A stretch of 64,000 bases of DNA. Source: RH-AL1 sp965277735 (GTDB lineage Bacteria; Pseudomonadota; Alphaproteobacteria; Rhizobiales; Beijerinckiaceae). Numbering within the stretch: the first letter of the stretch is position 1; the number at the start of each line of letters is the position of its first letter. Made by a program: the position numbers and the translations under genes. Location of the stretch: contig CBDIDO010000002.1 in assembly GCA_965277735.1 (NCBI GenBank), forward strand, positions 496,001 to 560,000, read 5' to 3'. Of the stretch, positions 53,437 through 61,855 are shown piece by piece. Under the pieces are notes generated by a model. The model searched no databases. It worked only from the letters and a program-made list of their open reading frames with translations, and was not told the DNA's origin.

Positions 53437-54300
53437 ATGACTATCGCGCCGCGCCCTCTCGACATCGATTCCGTCCAGGCTTTCGTGCTGGTCGCCGATT
53501 TCGGCAGCTTCACACGTGCTGCGGAGGCGCTCGACACATCGCAGGCAGCAATCAGCCTGAAGGTGAAGCGGCTCGAGGACCACCTCGGCTGCCGCCTGCT
53601 CGATCGCACGCCGCGCCACGTCCGCCTGTCGCCGCGCGGCGACGGGTTCCTGGCCGGCGCGCGCGACCTGCTCGCCGCGCACGAGCGCGCGCTGGCCACG
53701 CTGGCGCCGCCGCCGCCGCGCCGGCTGTCGCTCGGCATCAGCGATCACATCGCCGGACCCGAGCTGCCCAATCTCGTGGCGCGGCTCGCCAACCACGACC
53801 CGGCTCTTGTCATCGAGGTGACCATCGCCTCCTCGCGCGACCTCGCCGCGCGGTTCGACCGCGGCGAGATCGATGCCGTCATCGTCCGCCGCGAGACCGA
53901 GCACGAAGGCGGCGCCGTGCTGGCGAACGAGCGCTTCGGCTGGTTCGCGGCACCCGGCTTCCAGCGCCGCGAGGGCGAGCCGTTGCGCCTGGCCACGCTG
54001 GCGGAGCCGTGCGGTGTCCGCGCCATCGTGGCGCAGCTGCTCGACGAAGCCGGCATCGCCTGGAACGCCGTCTATGTCGGGGGCGGCGTGATGGCGCTCG
54101 GCGCCGCGGTCAGCGCGGGCCTCGCCGTCGCCGCGCTGGCGCATCGCGTCGCGCCGCGCAACGCGATCGAGGTCGGCGCCGCGCTCGGCCTGCCGCCGCT
54201 GCCGACCGCCGACGTGATGCTGCGCACGCGCCTCACGGACCCACGCTCGCAGGAGATGATGCGCCTCGTCGGCGCCTCGTTTCGCGCCGCCGCGCGCTGA
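53437..54300 (+). CDS. LysR-family transcriptional regulator
   Basis: The 287-residue protein has an N-terminal winged helix (IDSVQAFVLVADFGSFTRAAEALDTSQAAISLKVKRLEDHLGCRLLDRTPR, ~10-60) and a C-terminal periplasmic-binding-protein-like effector domain (~95-287). It is divergently transcribed from the DUF4865/tautomerase genes, its likely targets. Confidence 0.92.
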   Translation: MTIAPRPLDIDSVQAFVLVADFGSFTRAAEALDTSQAAISLKVKRLEDHLGCRLLDRTPRHVRLSPRGDGFLAGARDLLAAHERALATLAPPPPRRLSLGISDHIAGPELPNLVARLANHDPALVIEVTIASSRDLAARFDRGEIDAVIVRRETEHEGGAVLANERFGWFAAPGFQRREGEPLRLATLAEPCGVRAIVAQLLDEAGIAWNAVYVGGGVMALGAAVSAGLAVAALAHRVAPRNAIEVGAALGLPPLPTADVMLRTRLTDPRSQEMMRLVGASFRAAAR

Positions 54301-54336
54301 CCTGCCACGGCGGCGGCCCGACCCAGCGTCAACGCG

Positions 54337-56769
54337 ATGGCAATCTTTCCCGGTCAAGCTTGCGGCCTCTCAACAGGCGCGCAAATGCCGATCCCTTCCG
54401 CCGCAAAGACGACGACCGGCGCCTCGCCTTTTACCGTCTACCGGGCCCCTGTCGGCGCCTTGCGGCGCCGCGTCGAAGCCGCGCAGCTCGCGGCGACCGT
54501 CGCCGCGCTCCCGCAGATGGCGCTCGTGTCGCTCCTCCTCTCGGGCCTGCTCGTCGCCGTCGCGTGGGACACGTCCGATCGCGATCTCCTCCTGCATCTC
54601 CTGGCGCTGAGCGCGATTGCCGCGGGCGCGCCGGTGCTCGCCGCGCCTCTCTTGAAGGCGCCGCACGCAGGCGACCGCGCCGGTTGGGCGCTCGGCGCCT
54701 TGGCGCTTGCCGGCGGCGGCGCGCTCGCCGCGATGATGTTCGTGGCGATCGGCGTCGCGGAAGTGACGCAGACCCTCGTCCTCGTGGCCGTCCTCGCCTT
54801 CGCGCTGGGCAGCGCGACGCTCGCCGAACCGCTCGCCTTCGTCGGCACGCTCGCGATGGCGCCGGTGGCCGTCGCGGCCGCGCTTGGCTTCGCGCTGCGG
54901 GGCGGGCTCGAAGCGACGCTCGCGCCCTTCGTGCTGCTCGCCGCCGTCGGAATCGGCTTCGGCCTCAAGCGGCGCGAGCGCGCGAATGCCGCCGCCACCG
55001 CTTCCGGCCTGCGGGCCAACGAGCTTGCCGAGACGATGGACTCGCTGCTCCTCGACCAGGAGGCCGGCGCGCAGGGCTGGGTTTTCGAGACCGATGCTGC
55101 GGGCCGCTTGCGCGACGCGGCGCCAGAGATGGCGGCGTCGCTCGGCCTGCAGGAGAGTGCGGTCGAGCGCGCGCTCTTCAAGACCCTGCTCGCGCCGAAG
55201 GCGGCGGGTGCGGCAGCGAGCGAGGGCGCCTGCGCGGTGCGCCGCGCGATGACCGACCGCAAGCCGTTCCGCGACGTGCTCGTCGAGATCGCCTCCTCGC
55301 AGGGTACGATCTGGTGGAAGCTCTCCGGCAAGCCGCTTGCCGATGCCACCGGCGCCTTCATCGGCTATCGCGGCATCGGCAACGACATCACCGCGGCGCG
55401 CGATATCGAGGCACGCATCGGCTACCTCGCGAATTTCGATTCGCTCACCGAGCTCGCCAACCGCGAGAATTTCCGCACCCGCGTCGGACGCGAGTGCGAG
55501 GCGGCCGCGCGCGACGGGCATTGGCGCGCCCTGCTCTACATCGACCTCGACGGCTTCAAATCGACCAACGACGGCCTCGGACACGCCGCCGGCGATCGCG
55601 TGCTGCGCGAGGCCGCGCGTCGGCTCGCTGCCGCGGCCCCGCCAGAGGCGCTGGTCGCCCGCCTCGGCGGCGACGAGTTCGCGGTCTGGCTCGCCGCGAC
55701 GCCGGCGCGCGCCGAAGCCCTGGCCGATCGCCTGCTCGAGGTGCTCGGCGCGCCGTTCGACATCGACGGCGTGAGCGTGGCGATCGCGGCCAGCATTGGG
55801 ATCGCTTACGCGCCACGCCACGCCGCGACGCCCGACGCGCTGCTCGGCAAGGCCGATCTCGCGCTCTATCGCGCCAAGGCCGACGGCAAGGGCGTCGCCC
55901 GCACCTTCGTCGAAGCCGACGAGCTCGCCGTAATCGAGAAGCGCAAGCTGGAGGCCGACCTGAAGCTCGCCTTGGCGCGCGGCGAGTTCGAGCTGCACTA
56001 CCAGCCGCTGGTCGACCTGACGACGGGCGAGGTCACCACCTTCGAGGCGCTCGTGCGCTGGCGCTCGCCGGCGCGCGGGCTGGTGCCGCCGATCGAGTTC
56101 ATCCCTGCCGCGGAATCCTCCGGCCTGATCGCGGCGATCGGGCGCTGGGTGCTCGGCCAGGCTTGCCGCGACGCCGCGAGCTGGCCGCGAGGCGTACGAG
56201 TCGCGGTCAACATCTCGCCGAAGGAATTCGCCGAGCCGGATTTCCTGCACAGCGTCGCGCGCGCTTTGCAGGCGAGCGGTCTGCCGGCGGCGCGCCTCGA
56301 GATCGAGGTGACCGAAGGCGTCTTCCTCGGCCACTCGGAACGCACGCTGGAGCATCTGACCGCCTTGCGCGAGAGCGGGATCCGCATCGCGCTCGACGAT
56401 TTCGGGACCGGCTATTCCTCGCTGAGCTACCTGACCGAATTCCCCGTCGACAAGATCAAGATCGACCGCTCTTTCGTGCAGAACATCCACCGGCTCGCGG
56501 ATCAGGCGATCGTCGAGGCGATCCTGACGCTGGCGCGGCGGCTGTCGATCAAGGTGACGGCGGAAGGGGTCGAGACGGTCGAGCAGGCGCTGGCGCTGAA
56601 GACGCGCCGCTGCGACGACATCCAGGGCTATCTGCTCAGCAGGCCGCGCCCGGCCGCCGACGTCCCCGCCATGCTCGCCGAAGCCCCGGCGGCACTGCAG
56701 GCGACCATGCCGATCGTCAGCGAGTCGCCACTCGCGTTGGCGCTGGCGATGCGCCGCAAAGCGGGGTGA
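54337..56769 (+). CDS. Membrane GGDEF-EAL cyclic-di-GMP protein
   Basis: The 810-residue protein has about six N-terminal membrane segments (~55-205) and a PAS-like segment (~230-365). A GGDEF domain follows with an intact site (RLGGDEFAVW, ~441-448), then an EAL domain with intact FEALVRW (~570) and loop-6 motif DDFGTGYSSLSYL. Both halves keep catalytic residues, so it could make and degrade c-di-GMP, with the membrane part sensing a signal. A later ATG at 54385 is possible. It ends 3 bp before the convergent bufC gene. Confidence 0.92.
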   Translation: MAIFPGQACGLSTGAQMPIPSAAKTTTGASPFTVYRAPVGALRRRVEAAQLAATVAALPQMALVSLLLSGLLVAVAWDTSDRDLLLHLLALSAIAAGAPVLAAPLLKAPHAGDRAGWALGALALAGGGALAAMMFVAIGVAEVTQTLVLVAVLAFALGSATLAEPLAFVGTLAMAPVAVAAALGFALRGGLEATLAPFVLLAAVGIGFGLKRRERANAAATASGLRANELAETMDSLLLDQEAGAQGWVFETDAAGRLRDAAPEMAASLGLQESAVERALFKTLLAPKAAGAAASEGACAVRRAMTDRKPFRDVLVEIASSQGTIWWKLSGKPLADATGAFIGYRGIGNDITAARDIEARIGYLANFDSLTELANRENFRTRVGRECEAAARDGHWRALLYIDLDGFKSTNDGLGHAAGDRVLREAARRLAAAAPPEALVARLGGDEFAVWLAATPARAEALADRLLEVLGAPFDIDGVSVAIAASIGIAYAPRHAATPDALLGKADLALYRAKADGKGVARTFVEADELAVIEKRKLEADLKLALARGEFELHYQPLVDLTTGEVTTFEALVRWRSPARGLVPPIEFIPAAESSGLIAAIGRWVLGQACRDAASWPRGVRVAVNISPKEFAEPDFLHSVARALQASGLPAARLEIEVTEGVFLGHSERTLEHLTALRESGIRIALDDFGTGYSSLSYLTEFPVDKIKIDRSFVQNIHRLADQAIVEAILTLARRLSIKVTAEGVETVEQALALKTRRCDDIQGYLLSRPRPAADVPAMLAEAPAALQATMPIVSESPLALALAMRRKAG

Positions 56770-56772
56770 TCG

Positions 56773-57606
56773 CTACGCCGCGACGTGCGCCTCGGCGAGC
56801 ATGCCGGCGTTGATCCAGCCGCCGAGCAGGCCGGCCGCGCGGGCGGCGGCGGTGTCGGGGTCGTCCATCGTGGCGAGCATCACGCAGAGCTGGCCGAACG
56901 GCATGCCGGCGGCGGCCTCGTCCCACATCATCGCTTCCTCAGCTGAGAGCTCGCGCCACATCGGCGTGGTCTCGTGCCGCCAGACGAGAATCTTCGCCGG
57001 CGTGGCGAGCGTCTCGGCATCGGGCGGCGTCTCCTCCTCGCGCAGCGCGGACCAGATCGCGCCGACGTTGGTGGTGAAATCGAGCCGGTGCGCGGCGGGA
57101 TGCGTCACGACGACGAGATCCTGCCACGCCTCGGGCGGGATCGCGCTCAGCGCCTCGCCGGTCAGTACCGCGCCGTCGGGCGCGTCGAAGGCGTCGTTGA
57201 GCGCCTTCTCGAACGCGGCCAGCTCGGCGACGACGGGATACTCGTTGTAAGGCTCGTTCTCGGTGAGGAAGACCGGCAGGTGGCGCGAAATCCAGCGGAT
57301 GCTCGGATGGCGCGAGGGATGCGCGGTGACATAGGCCGCGGCCATCTCGTCGAACGTATCGTCGCCGAGGAAGGTGTGGAGCACCTCGTGCTCCTTGCGC
57401 ATCGCCTCGACGAGACGCGCCAGATAGGCGTGACGGTAGATCTCGAACAGCGCCGTGCGCTCCTCGCGGGCGCCGTCGGTCAAGGTCGCGAGGACGGCGT
57501 CGTCACCGTCGAGGATCGCCCTCTGGAAGGCGTCCTGCCACTCGACGAAGCCGATCGTCTGGGAAGGACCCGGGACCGGGTTACCGGAGATGCGCGGGGA
57601 AGGCAT
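56773..57606 (-). CDS. BufC-like protein (DUF2063 / DNA-binding-domain annotation)
   Basis: The 277-residue protein matches the DUF2063/HvfC family: QDAFQRAILDGDD near the start, YRHAYLARLVEAMRKEHEVLHTFLGDDTFDEMAAAYVTAHPS, then a variable C-terminal half. Despite its database name it acts as the partner of MNIO (DUF692) enzymes, probably presenting the precursor peptide. Its start lies 26 bp inside the bufB 3' end, so the two are translated together. Confidence 0.85.
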   Translation of the reverse strand: MPSPRISGNPVPGPSQTIGFVEWQDAFQRAILDGDDAVLATLTDGAREERTALFEIYRHAYLARLVEAMRKEHEVLHTFLGDDTFDEMAAAYVTAHPSRHPSIRWISRHLPVFLTENEPYNEYPVVAELAAFEKALNDAFDAPDGAVLTGEALSAIPPEAWQDLVVVTHPAAHRLDFTTNVGAIWSALREEETPPDAETLATPAKILVWRHETTPMWRELSAEEAMMWDEAAAGMPFGQLCVMLATMDDPDTAAARAAGLLGGWINAGMLAEAHVAA

Positions 57607-58486
57607 TGGCGGGAAGCACCTCGTGAGCGACTTTACGTAAGCGCTCGACCTCGGGCATCAGCTCGGCGAGCGGTGGGATGTTGTCGTCGCGCTCGATGAT
57701 CGTCGACACCGCGCCGAAGCGCTTCAGCGCCGCGACATAGAGGTCCCACACGTCCTCGCACACGTCGTTGTCGTGCGTGTCGATGATGTGCGTGCCCATG
57801 TGGCTGTGGCCGGCCATGTGGAACTGGATGACGCGGTCGGCGGGGATGCCGTTCAGGAACGTCATCGGATCGTAGCCGTGATTGAAGGCCGAGACATAGA
57901 CGTTGTTGACATCGAACAACAGCCAGCAGCCTGTCCGGCGCGACATCTCCGAGAGGAACTCCCACTCGGTCATCTCGCTGTCGGCGAATTGCACGTAGGT
58001 CGAGACGTTCTCGAGCGTCAGCGGACGGCCGAGCGTCTCCTGCACGAGATGGACGCGCGAGCAGACGTGGTCGAGCGATTCCTTCGTGTAGGGGATCGGC
58101 AGCAGGTCGTGCAGGTTCTTGCCGTGCACGCCGGTCCAGCAGAGATGGTCGGAGATCCAACGAGGCTCGACGCGTTTAGCGAGGTCGCGCAAGCCGCGGA
58201 GATAATCCATGTCGGCGGCCGCGGTCGAGGCGATCGACATCGACACGCCGTGCATCACGACCGGGAAGCGCGCGCGGATGCGGTCGAGCATGCGCAGCGG
58301 CTGGCCGCCCGGCACCATGAAATTCTCGCTGATGACCTCGAACCAGTCGACCGCCGGGTCGCCGTCGAGGATGTCGGCGTAATGCTCGACGCGCAGGCCG
58401 AGACCGAAGCCGAGGAAGTCGGGCTTGTCCTTGGCGATCGCACGCGGCGTCGCCGCGGAGTCGATGAGGTCGATGTCGTGCACCAT
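57581..58486 (-). CDS. BufB-like MNIO (DUF692) peptide-modifying enzyme
   Basis: The 301-residue TIM-barrel protein belongs to the multinuclear non-heme iron oxidative (MNIO) enzymes. Metal-ligand regions typical of the family: MHGVSMSI, ISDHLCW, TLENVSTY, LLFDVNNVYVSAFNHG, QFHMAGHSHMG and IERDDNIPP. In bufferin pathways this enzyme converts Cys residues of the precursor peptide to thiooxazole-type heterocycles that bind copper. The likely substrate is the Cys-rich protein at 58916-59179. AGGAG precedes the ATG at 58486; bufC follows with overlap. Confidence 0.9.
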   Translation of the reverse strand: MVHDIDLIDSAATPRAIAKDKPDFLGFGLGLRVEHYADILDGDPAVDWFEVISENFMVPGGQPLRMLDRIRARFPVVMHGVSMSIASTAAADMDYLRGLRDLAKRVEPRWISDHLCWTGVHGKNLHDLLPIPYTKESLDHVCSRVHLVQETLGRPLTLENVSTYVQFADSEMTEWEFLSEMSRRTGCWLLFDVNNVYVSAFNHGYDPMTFLNGIPADRVIQFHMAGHSHMGTHIIDTHDNDVCEDVWDLYVAALKRFGAVSTIIERDDNIPPLAELMPEVERLRKVAHEVLPANAFPAHLR

Positions 58487-58623
58487 GCACTCCTGTCGTT
58501 CTGTCGCGCTCCCGCGCGGAGCGTCAGCGGATAAACGATCCCCGACGTCGTTCGTTCTTGTCACGTCGACGTTTCGTCGTGTCGATAGCGTCGTTCGTAT
58601 CACACATGATCGCGGAGGAAGGG

Positions 58624-58908
58624 ATGAGCCAAGCTTGCGTCAAGTGCGGCGGCACCGAGCATTATGGGCTCGAGGTCAAAGCGTCCGGCGAAGGCATCGA
58701 CCTGCTGCCCATCAGCTTCTTCCGCTCGGGGTACCTGCTCGTCAGCGTCTGCGGTCGCTGCGGCTTCACTGAGTTTCGCGTGCCTGGAAAAGGTCCGCGA
58801 GAAGTTCCCGCTTGTCGACTGATCCCGGTTCGTCGCGGACGCCGACATGCGCCGTGCGTCGCTAACGAAAAAGTCCGGCGCCGAAGCGCCGGACCTTCGT
58901 CGAATTAG
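58624..58908 (+). CDS. Small zinc-ribbon protein inside the buf cluster
   Basis: The 94-residue product (ATG at 58624 after GGAGGAAGGG) has two CxxC pairs, ACVKCGG and VCGRCGF, forming a zinc ribbon of ~45 residues, then a basic tail. It is transcribed against the buf genes, from the gap between bufA2-like and bufB. Its 3' end overlaps the bufA2 terminator, so the true C terminus may be poorly conserved. I do not recognise the family. Confidence 0.6.
   Translation: MSQACVKCGGTEHYGLEVKASGEGIDLLPISFFRSGYLLVSVCGRCGFTEFRVPGKGPREVPACRLIPVRRGRRHAPCVANEKVRRRSAGPSSN
58867..58895 (-). terminator. Intrinsic terminator after the bufA2-like gene
   Basis: The 9-bp stem GTCCGGCGC / GCGCCGGAC is followed on the minus strand by TTTTTCGTT, about 20 bp past the stop. 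It means the peptide gene is mostly transcribed separately from bufB-bufC. Confidence 0.87.
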
Positions 58909-58915
58909 AACGCGA

Positions 58916-59179
58916 TCACGCCTTCTCGTACGTGCCGCCAGCCTTCGAGCACTTGCCCTTCGACATCATGGCGAAGCCCTGGCCCTTGCAGGCGTTCTGG
59001 CCCTTGCAGGCGTTGCTGGCCGACTTGCAGGCGCCCTGGCCCTTGCAGGCGTTCGCGCCCATGCAATGACCCATCGCGGCCTTGGCCGAGACCTGAGCCG
59101 GGGCCATCACGGCGCCGGCCATGAACATGCTGGCGGCGGCGGCGGCGATGGCGGCGCCGGAAACGGTGTTCATCTTCAT
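58916..59179 (-). CDS. BufA2-like Cys-rich precursor peptide (bufferin type)
   Basis: The 87-residue product has a signal peptide (GAAIAAAAASMFMAGAVMAPAQVSA) and a mature part with six Cys: GHCMGANACKGQGACK, NACKGQNACKGQG and KGKCSKAGG. This is the ANACKGQ-type pattern of BufA2 bufferin metallophores, whose Cys residues are modified by an MNIO enzyme to bind copper in the periplasm. The ATG at 59179 follows GGAG at 8 nt. It has its own promoter-like motif (59288-59313) and terminator. bufB-bufC lie 430 bp downstream on the same strand. Confidence 0.85.
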   Translation of the reverse strand: MKMNTVSGAAIAAAAASMFMAGAVMAPAQVSAKAAMGHCMGANACKGQGACKSASNACKGQNACKGQGFAMMSKGKCSKAGGTYEKA

Positions 59180-59287
59180 TTTGGTTTCTCCGTAAGACTC
59201 CCCAGGCTCCAGGCCCGAGATGCAAAGTTGCGGACATCGGGGCAGACACCGGGTGGTGGTATCCGCTCCTCTCCGTCCGATGAGAGT

Positions 59288-59313
59288 TACGGGAGTCCGC
59301 GACAAAAGGTTAC
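59288..59313 (-). promoter_or_regulatory. ECF-sigma-like promoter of the bufA2-like gene
   Basis: On the minus strand GTAACC (59308-59313) is followed after exactly 16 bp by CGTA (59288-59291), about 110 bp before the ATG. The same element stands before the DoxX gene at 61825-61850. GTAAC/CGT-type boxes are typical of ECF sigma factors. Confidence 0.7.
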
Positions 59314-59409
59314 GAGATTGGTCGATTTATTTTTCCTTTCCGTCGAAAGGGGGAGAAATTCTTTTCGTTTTCTCACACAAACGCCAAAGATTACATCGAC
59401 GTGACGTTG

Positions 59410-61233
59410 TTAATTCTTCATGGTTGGCGTTTTCCGGCCGGCCATCCTGGCCACGGCCTGTGTCAAGCCCGCCTCGTTAGTCACCGGTAGCGAGCAGCTG
59501 CGATCACCGCAGGCGAAGGCCGCCGCCGTGTCGAGCTCGGGATAGGTGATCTCGGGGTTCACCAGATCGCCCTCGCGCTTGTCCCACCAGTCGAGCTGCA
59601 GATAGGTCGACGGCAGCGCGCGCGCCGCGGCGTCGAGGCGCTGCGCCAACGGGTTGTCCTTGTGGCCGACCACCGTCACGTGCGTCGGGCCGCGCGACAG
59701 CTCGCGATCCGCCAGCAGCAGGCCGGGCAGCGGGCGCTCGAGCCCATCCGCCATGCCGACGGCATATTTCATCGCGGTGGCGGCGGCGTCGCGATAGGCG
59801 GCCTTGCCGGTGTAGCGGGCGGTCATGTTCATGAAGCGCGCGACGCCGATCTGGTCGTCGAGCGATTTGTCGGTCTTCTGGAAGACGCCGATCGAGGCTT
59901 CCGAGGTCGCCGTCGGCGTGAAGCCGCCGGCCTTGTCCTCGAAGCGCGCGATGGTGAAATCCGCCGCCGACTGCGCGGTATCGAGCCAATGCCTGTCGCC
60001 CGTCGCGGCGTAGAGATCGAGGAACGCCCGGCCCATCGCCAGCGTGTCGCCGAGGAACGGGCCGCCGCGGTCGTCCGCGCCGTGCTTGAAGCCGCCGTTG
60101 GGCAGCGCCCGGTTGGCCTCGACCCAGCGCGCCGCCGTCACCGCATCCTTCAGGACCGCCGCATCGCCCGTCGCATCGTAATAGGCGGCGAGAGCGGAGA
60201 TCGCCCAGCCGTTCTCACGCGCATATTGGTGCTTGTCGAGGGGCGGGATGCCGAGCTTGCGACGCTGCGCGTCGTCGAGCTTGTAATAGACGTGCCCCGT
60301 CGTCTTCTCGTCGAGGTCGGCGTCCTGGCTCGTGTAGAAGGCGCCGTCCGGCCCGCGCAGCCAGGTGACGAGATAGTCCTCGATGGCCTTGGCGTTGGCG
60401 AGATAGGCCGGATCGTGCCAGCGGCTGTAGGCCTGCGAATATTCCCGCAGGTACTGCGCCTGGAACGACATGATCTTCTCGAAATGCGGCGACGACCAAT
60501 CCGTCTTGTCGGAATATTGGTAGACGCCGCCCCACACGGGATCGATTAGCGCGCGCGCTGCTGCAAGCGTTTTCCGCGTACGGTCGGCGGCTTGGGCATC
60601 ACCGTCCTCCGCATGCGCCATCGCGAGATCGAGACTGTCGGCATCGATGTAGCGCAGCGGACCGCTGCCCCAGCCGGCATTGTCCGCGTCCCAGGACTCG
60701 GCGACGTCCTTGCCGAGCGCCGGGCGCTGGGCCGGCGACAGGAACGGCGAGGCTGCCGGCGTCACCGCATCGTTGGTGCCGACCGACGGGCCCGGCGAGG
60801 GATCGTCGATCACCGCCTGCAGCAGGATCGCCATCCGATCCGGCGGGATGTAGCCGCGGAGCTTGGCGATCTCGGTGCCGTCGGCGGCGAGGATGATCGT
60901 GGCCGGCCAGCCCCAGTCGCCGTAGCGGCTCGACAGATCGGGATTGCCGTCCTGATCGACGCGGACCGGCAGGTACTTCTTCTCGAGCAGCGACTGGACC
61001 TTGGGATCCGCGTAGGTCGTCTGCTCCATGACGTGGCACCAATGGCACCACACCGCCTGCAGATCGAGGATGACGAAGCGCTTCTCTGCCTTGGCCTTGG
61101 CGAAGAGCGCCGGGGTCCAGCCGGACCAGGCGATCGGGGCGGCGGCGATTGGGGCGGCGGCGGCCGGCGCCGCGAGGCCGCGCACGCCGAACAGGCATGC
61201 CGCGGCGAGCGCGATGGCGAGTTTGCGCGACAT
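59410..61233 (-). CDS. Exported thioredoxin-fold DUF255 (YyaL-like) protein
   Basis: I choose the ATG at 61233 after GGGAGG, giving 607 residues. It has a signal peptide (ALAAACLFGVRGLAAPAAA), a DUF255 thioredoxin-like domain with VWCHWCHVME (~61-68; CxxC with His) and GWPATIILAADG. A long alpha/alpha-barrel, glycanase-like C-terminal region follows (~190-590), as in YyaL proteins. Most family members are cytosolic; this one appears exported. It lies 68 bp downstream of DoxX on the same strand, forming an operon with the shared ECF-like promoter, and is the last gene before bufA2. A role in thiol or metal handling is inferred. Confidence 0.85.
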   Translation of the reverse strand: MSRKLAIALAAACLFGVRGLAAPAAAAPIAAAPIAWSGWTPALFAKAKAEKRFVILDLQAVWCHWCHVMEQTTYADPKVQSLLEKKYLPVRVDQDGNPDLSSRYGDWGWPATIILAADGTEIAKLRGYIPPDRMAILLQAVIDDPSPGPSVGTNDAVTPAASPFLSPAQRPALGKDVAESWDADNAGWGSGPLRYIDADSLDLAMAHAEDGDAQAADRTRKTLAAARALIDPVWGGVYQYSDKTDWSSPHFEKIMSFQAQYLREYSQAYSRWHDPAYLANAKAIEDYLVTWLRGPDGAFYTSQDADLDEKTTGHVYYKLDDAQRRKLGIPPLDKHQYARENGWAISALAAYYDATGDAAVLKDAVTAARWVEANRALPNGGFKHGADDRGGPFLGDTLAMGRAFLDLYAATGDRHWLDTAQSAADFTIARFEDKAGGFTPTATSEASIGVFQKTDKSLDDQIGVARFMNMTARYTGKAAYRDAAATAMKYAVGMADGLERPLPGLLLADRELSRGPTHVTVVGHKDNPLAQRLDAAARALPSTYLQLDWWDKREGDLVNPEITYPELDTAAAFACGDRSCSLPVTNEAGLTQAVARMAGRKTPTMKN

Positions 61234-61301
61234 AGAGGCCTCCCATTGTTCGTTGAAGGCTATACGGCCCGCGCGACGGCACCGTTTCAAAGTTTCCGGT
61301 T

Positions 61302-61790
61302 TCAGGTCGCCGGCGTCAGGCTCGCGGCGCGGGGCTGGGGGGCGCCGTGCGTCCAGCGCTGCAGCCAATAATCGACCGAGATCGGGCCTGGTCCCGCAAT
61401 CGCCAGCCAGCCGAAGATCGCCATGTAGGCCGTCTCGTCCTGGTTGAGGAAGCTTTCGAGCGAGTCGATCTGGTCGCGCTTGGCCGCGAGGAGCGCGACG
61501 ATCATCACGACGAGGAGGCCAGGGGCGGCGATACGGGTCATGAACCCGATCAGCAGCATGAAGCCGAAGATCATCTCCGCGCCCGACGCGAACGGCGTCA
61601 GGATCGCCGGCGCCGGGATGCCCCATTCGGTGAAGTTCTGGATCATCTGCGGGAGATTGTTGAGCTTCTCCCAGCCGCTCCACAGGAACGTCCAGCCGAC
61701 GCAGATACGCGCGGCGAGCGGGCCGAGCCAAAGCAGCGGAGCGGAGAGCCGCTCCGGCCCATCGATGAAAAATCCGACGAGCTTGTTCAT
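61302..61790 (-). CDS. DoxX family membrane protein
   Basis: The 162-residue protein has four hydrophobic segments and the DoxX motif LAARICVGWTFLWSGWEKLNNLPQMI, then GAEMIFGFMLLIGFMTRIAA. DoxX proteins often accompany bufferin/MNIO operons (as BufD) and sulfur-oxidising enzymes. It heads an operon with the DUF255 gene and has the GTAACC-N16-CGTA element 35-60 bp upstream, which lies before the kup stop. Confidence 0.87.
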   Translation of the reverse strand: MNKLVGFFIDGPERLSAPLLWLGPLAARICVGWTFLWSGWEKLNNLPQMIQNFTEWGIPAPAILTPFASGAEMIFGFMLLIGFMTRIAAPGLLVVMIVALLAAKRDQIDSLESFLNQDETAYMAIFGWLAIAGPGPISVDYWLQRWTHGAPQPRAASLTPAT

Positions 61791-61824
61791 GTATCCCTCC
61801 CGAGAAGATCGCTTTGGGTTCTTC

Positions 61825-61850
61825 TACGAGCGGGATGCGACGCAGGTTAC
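61825..61850 (-). promoter_or_regulatory. ECF-sigma-like promoter of the DoxX-DUF255 operon
   Basis: On the minus strand GTAACC (61845-61850) is followed after exactly 16 bp by CGTA (61825-61828), about 35 bp before the DoxX ATG. It is identical in both boxes and spacing to the element before the bufA2-like gene. Confidence 0.7.
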
Positions 61851-61855
61851 ATTTG

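Noticed and set aside
53190..56813. A 1207-residue plus-strand reading frame through the LysR and GGDEF-EAL region
   Set aside because: It is an out-of-frame shadow of two real genes on the same strand; its translation is Arg/Ala/Pro-rich low complexity with no domain.
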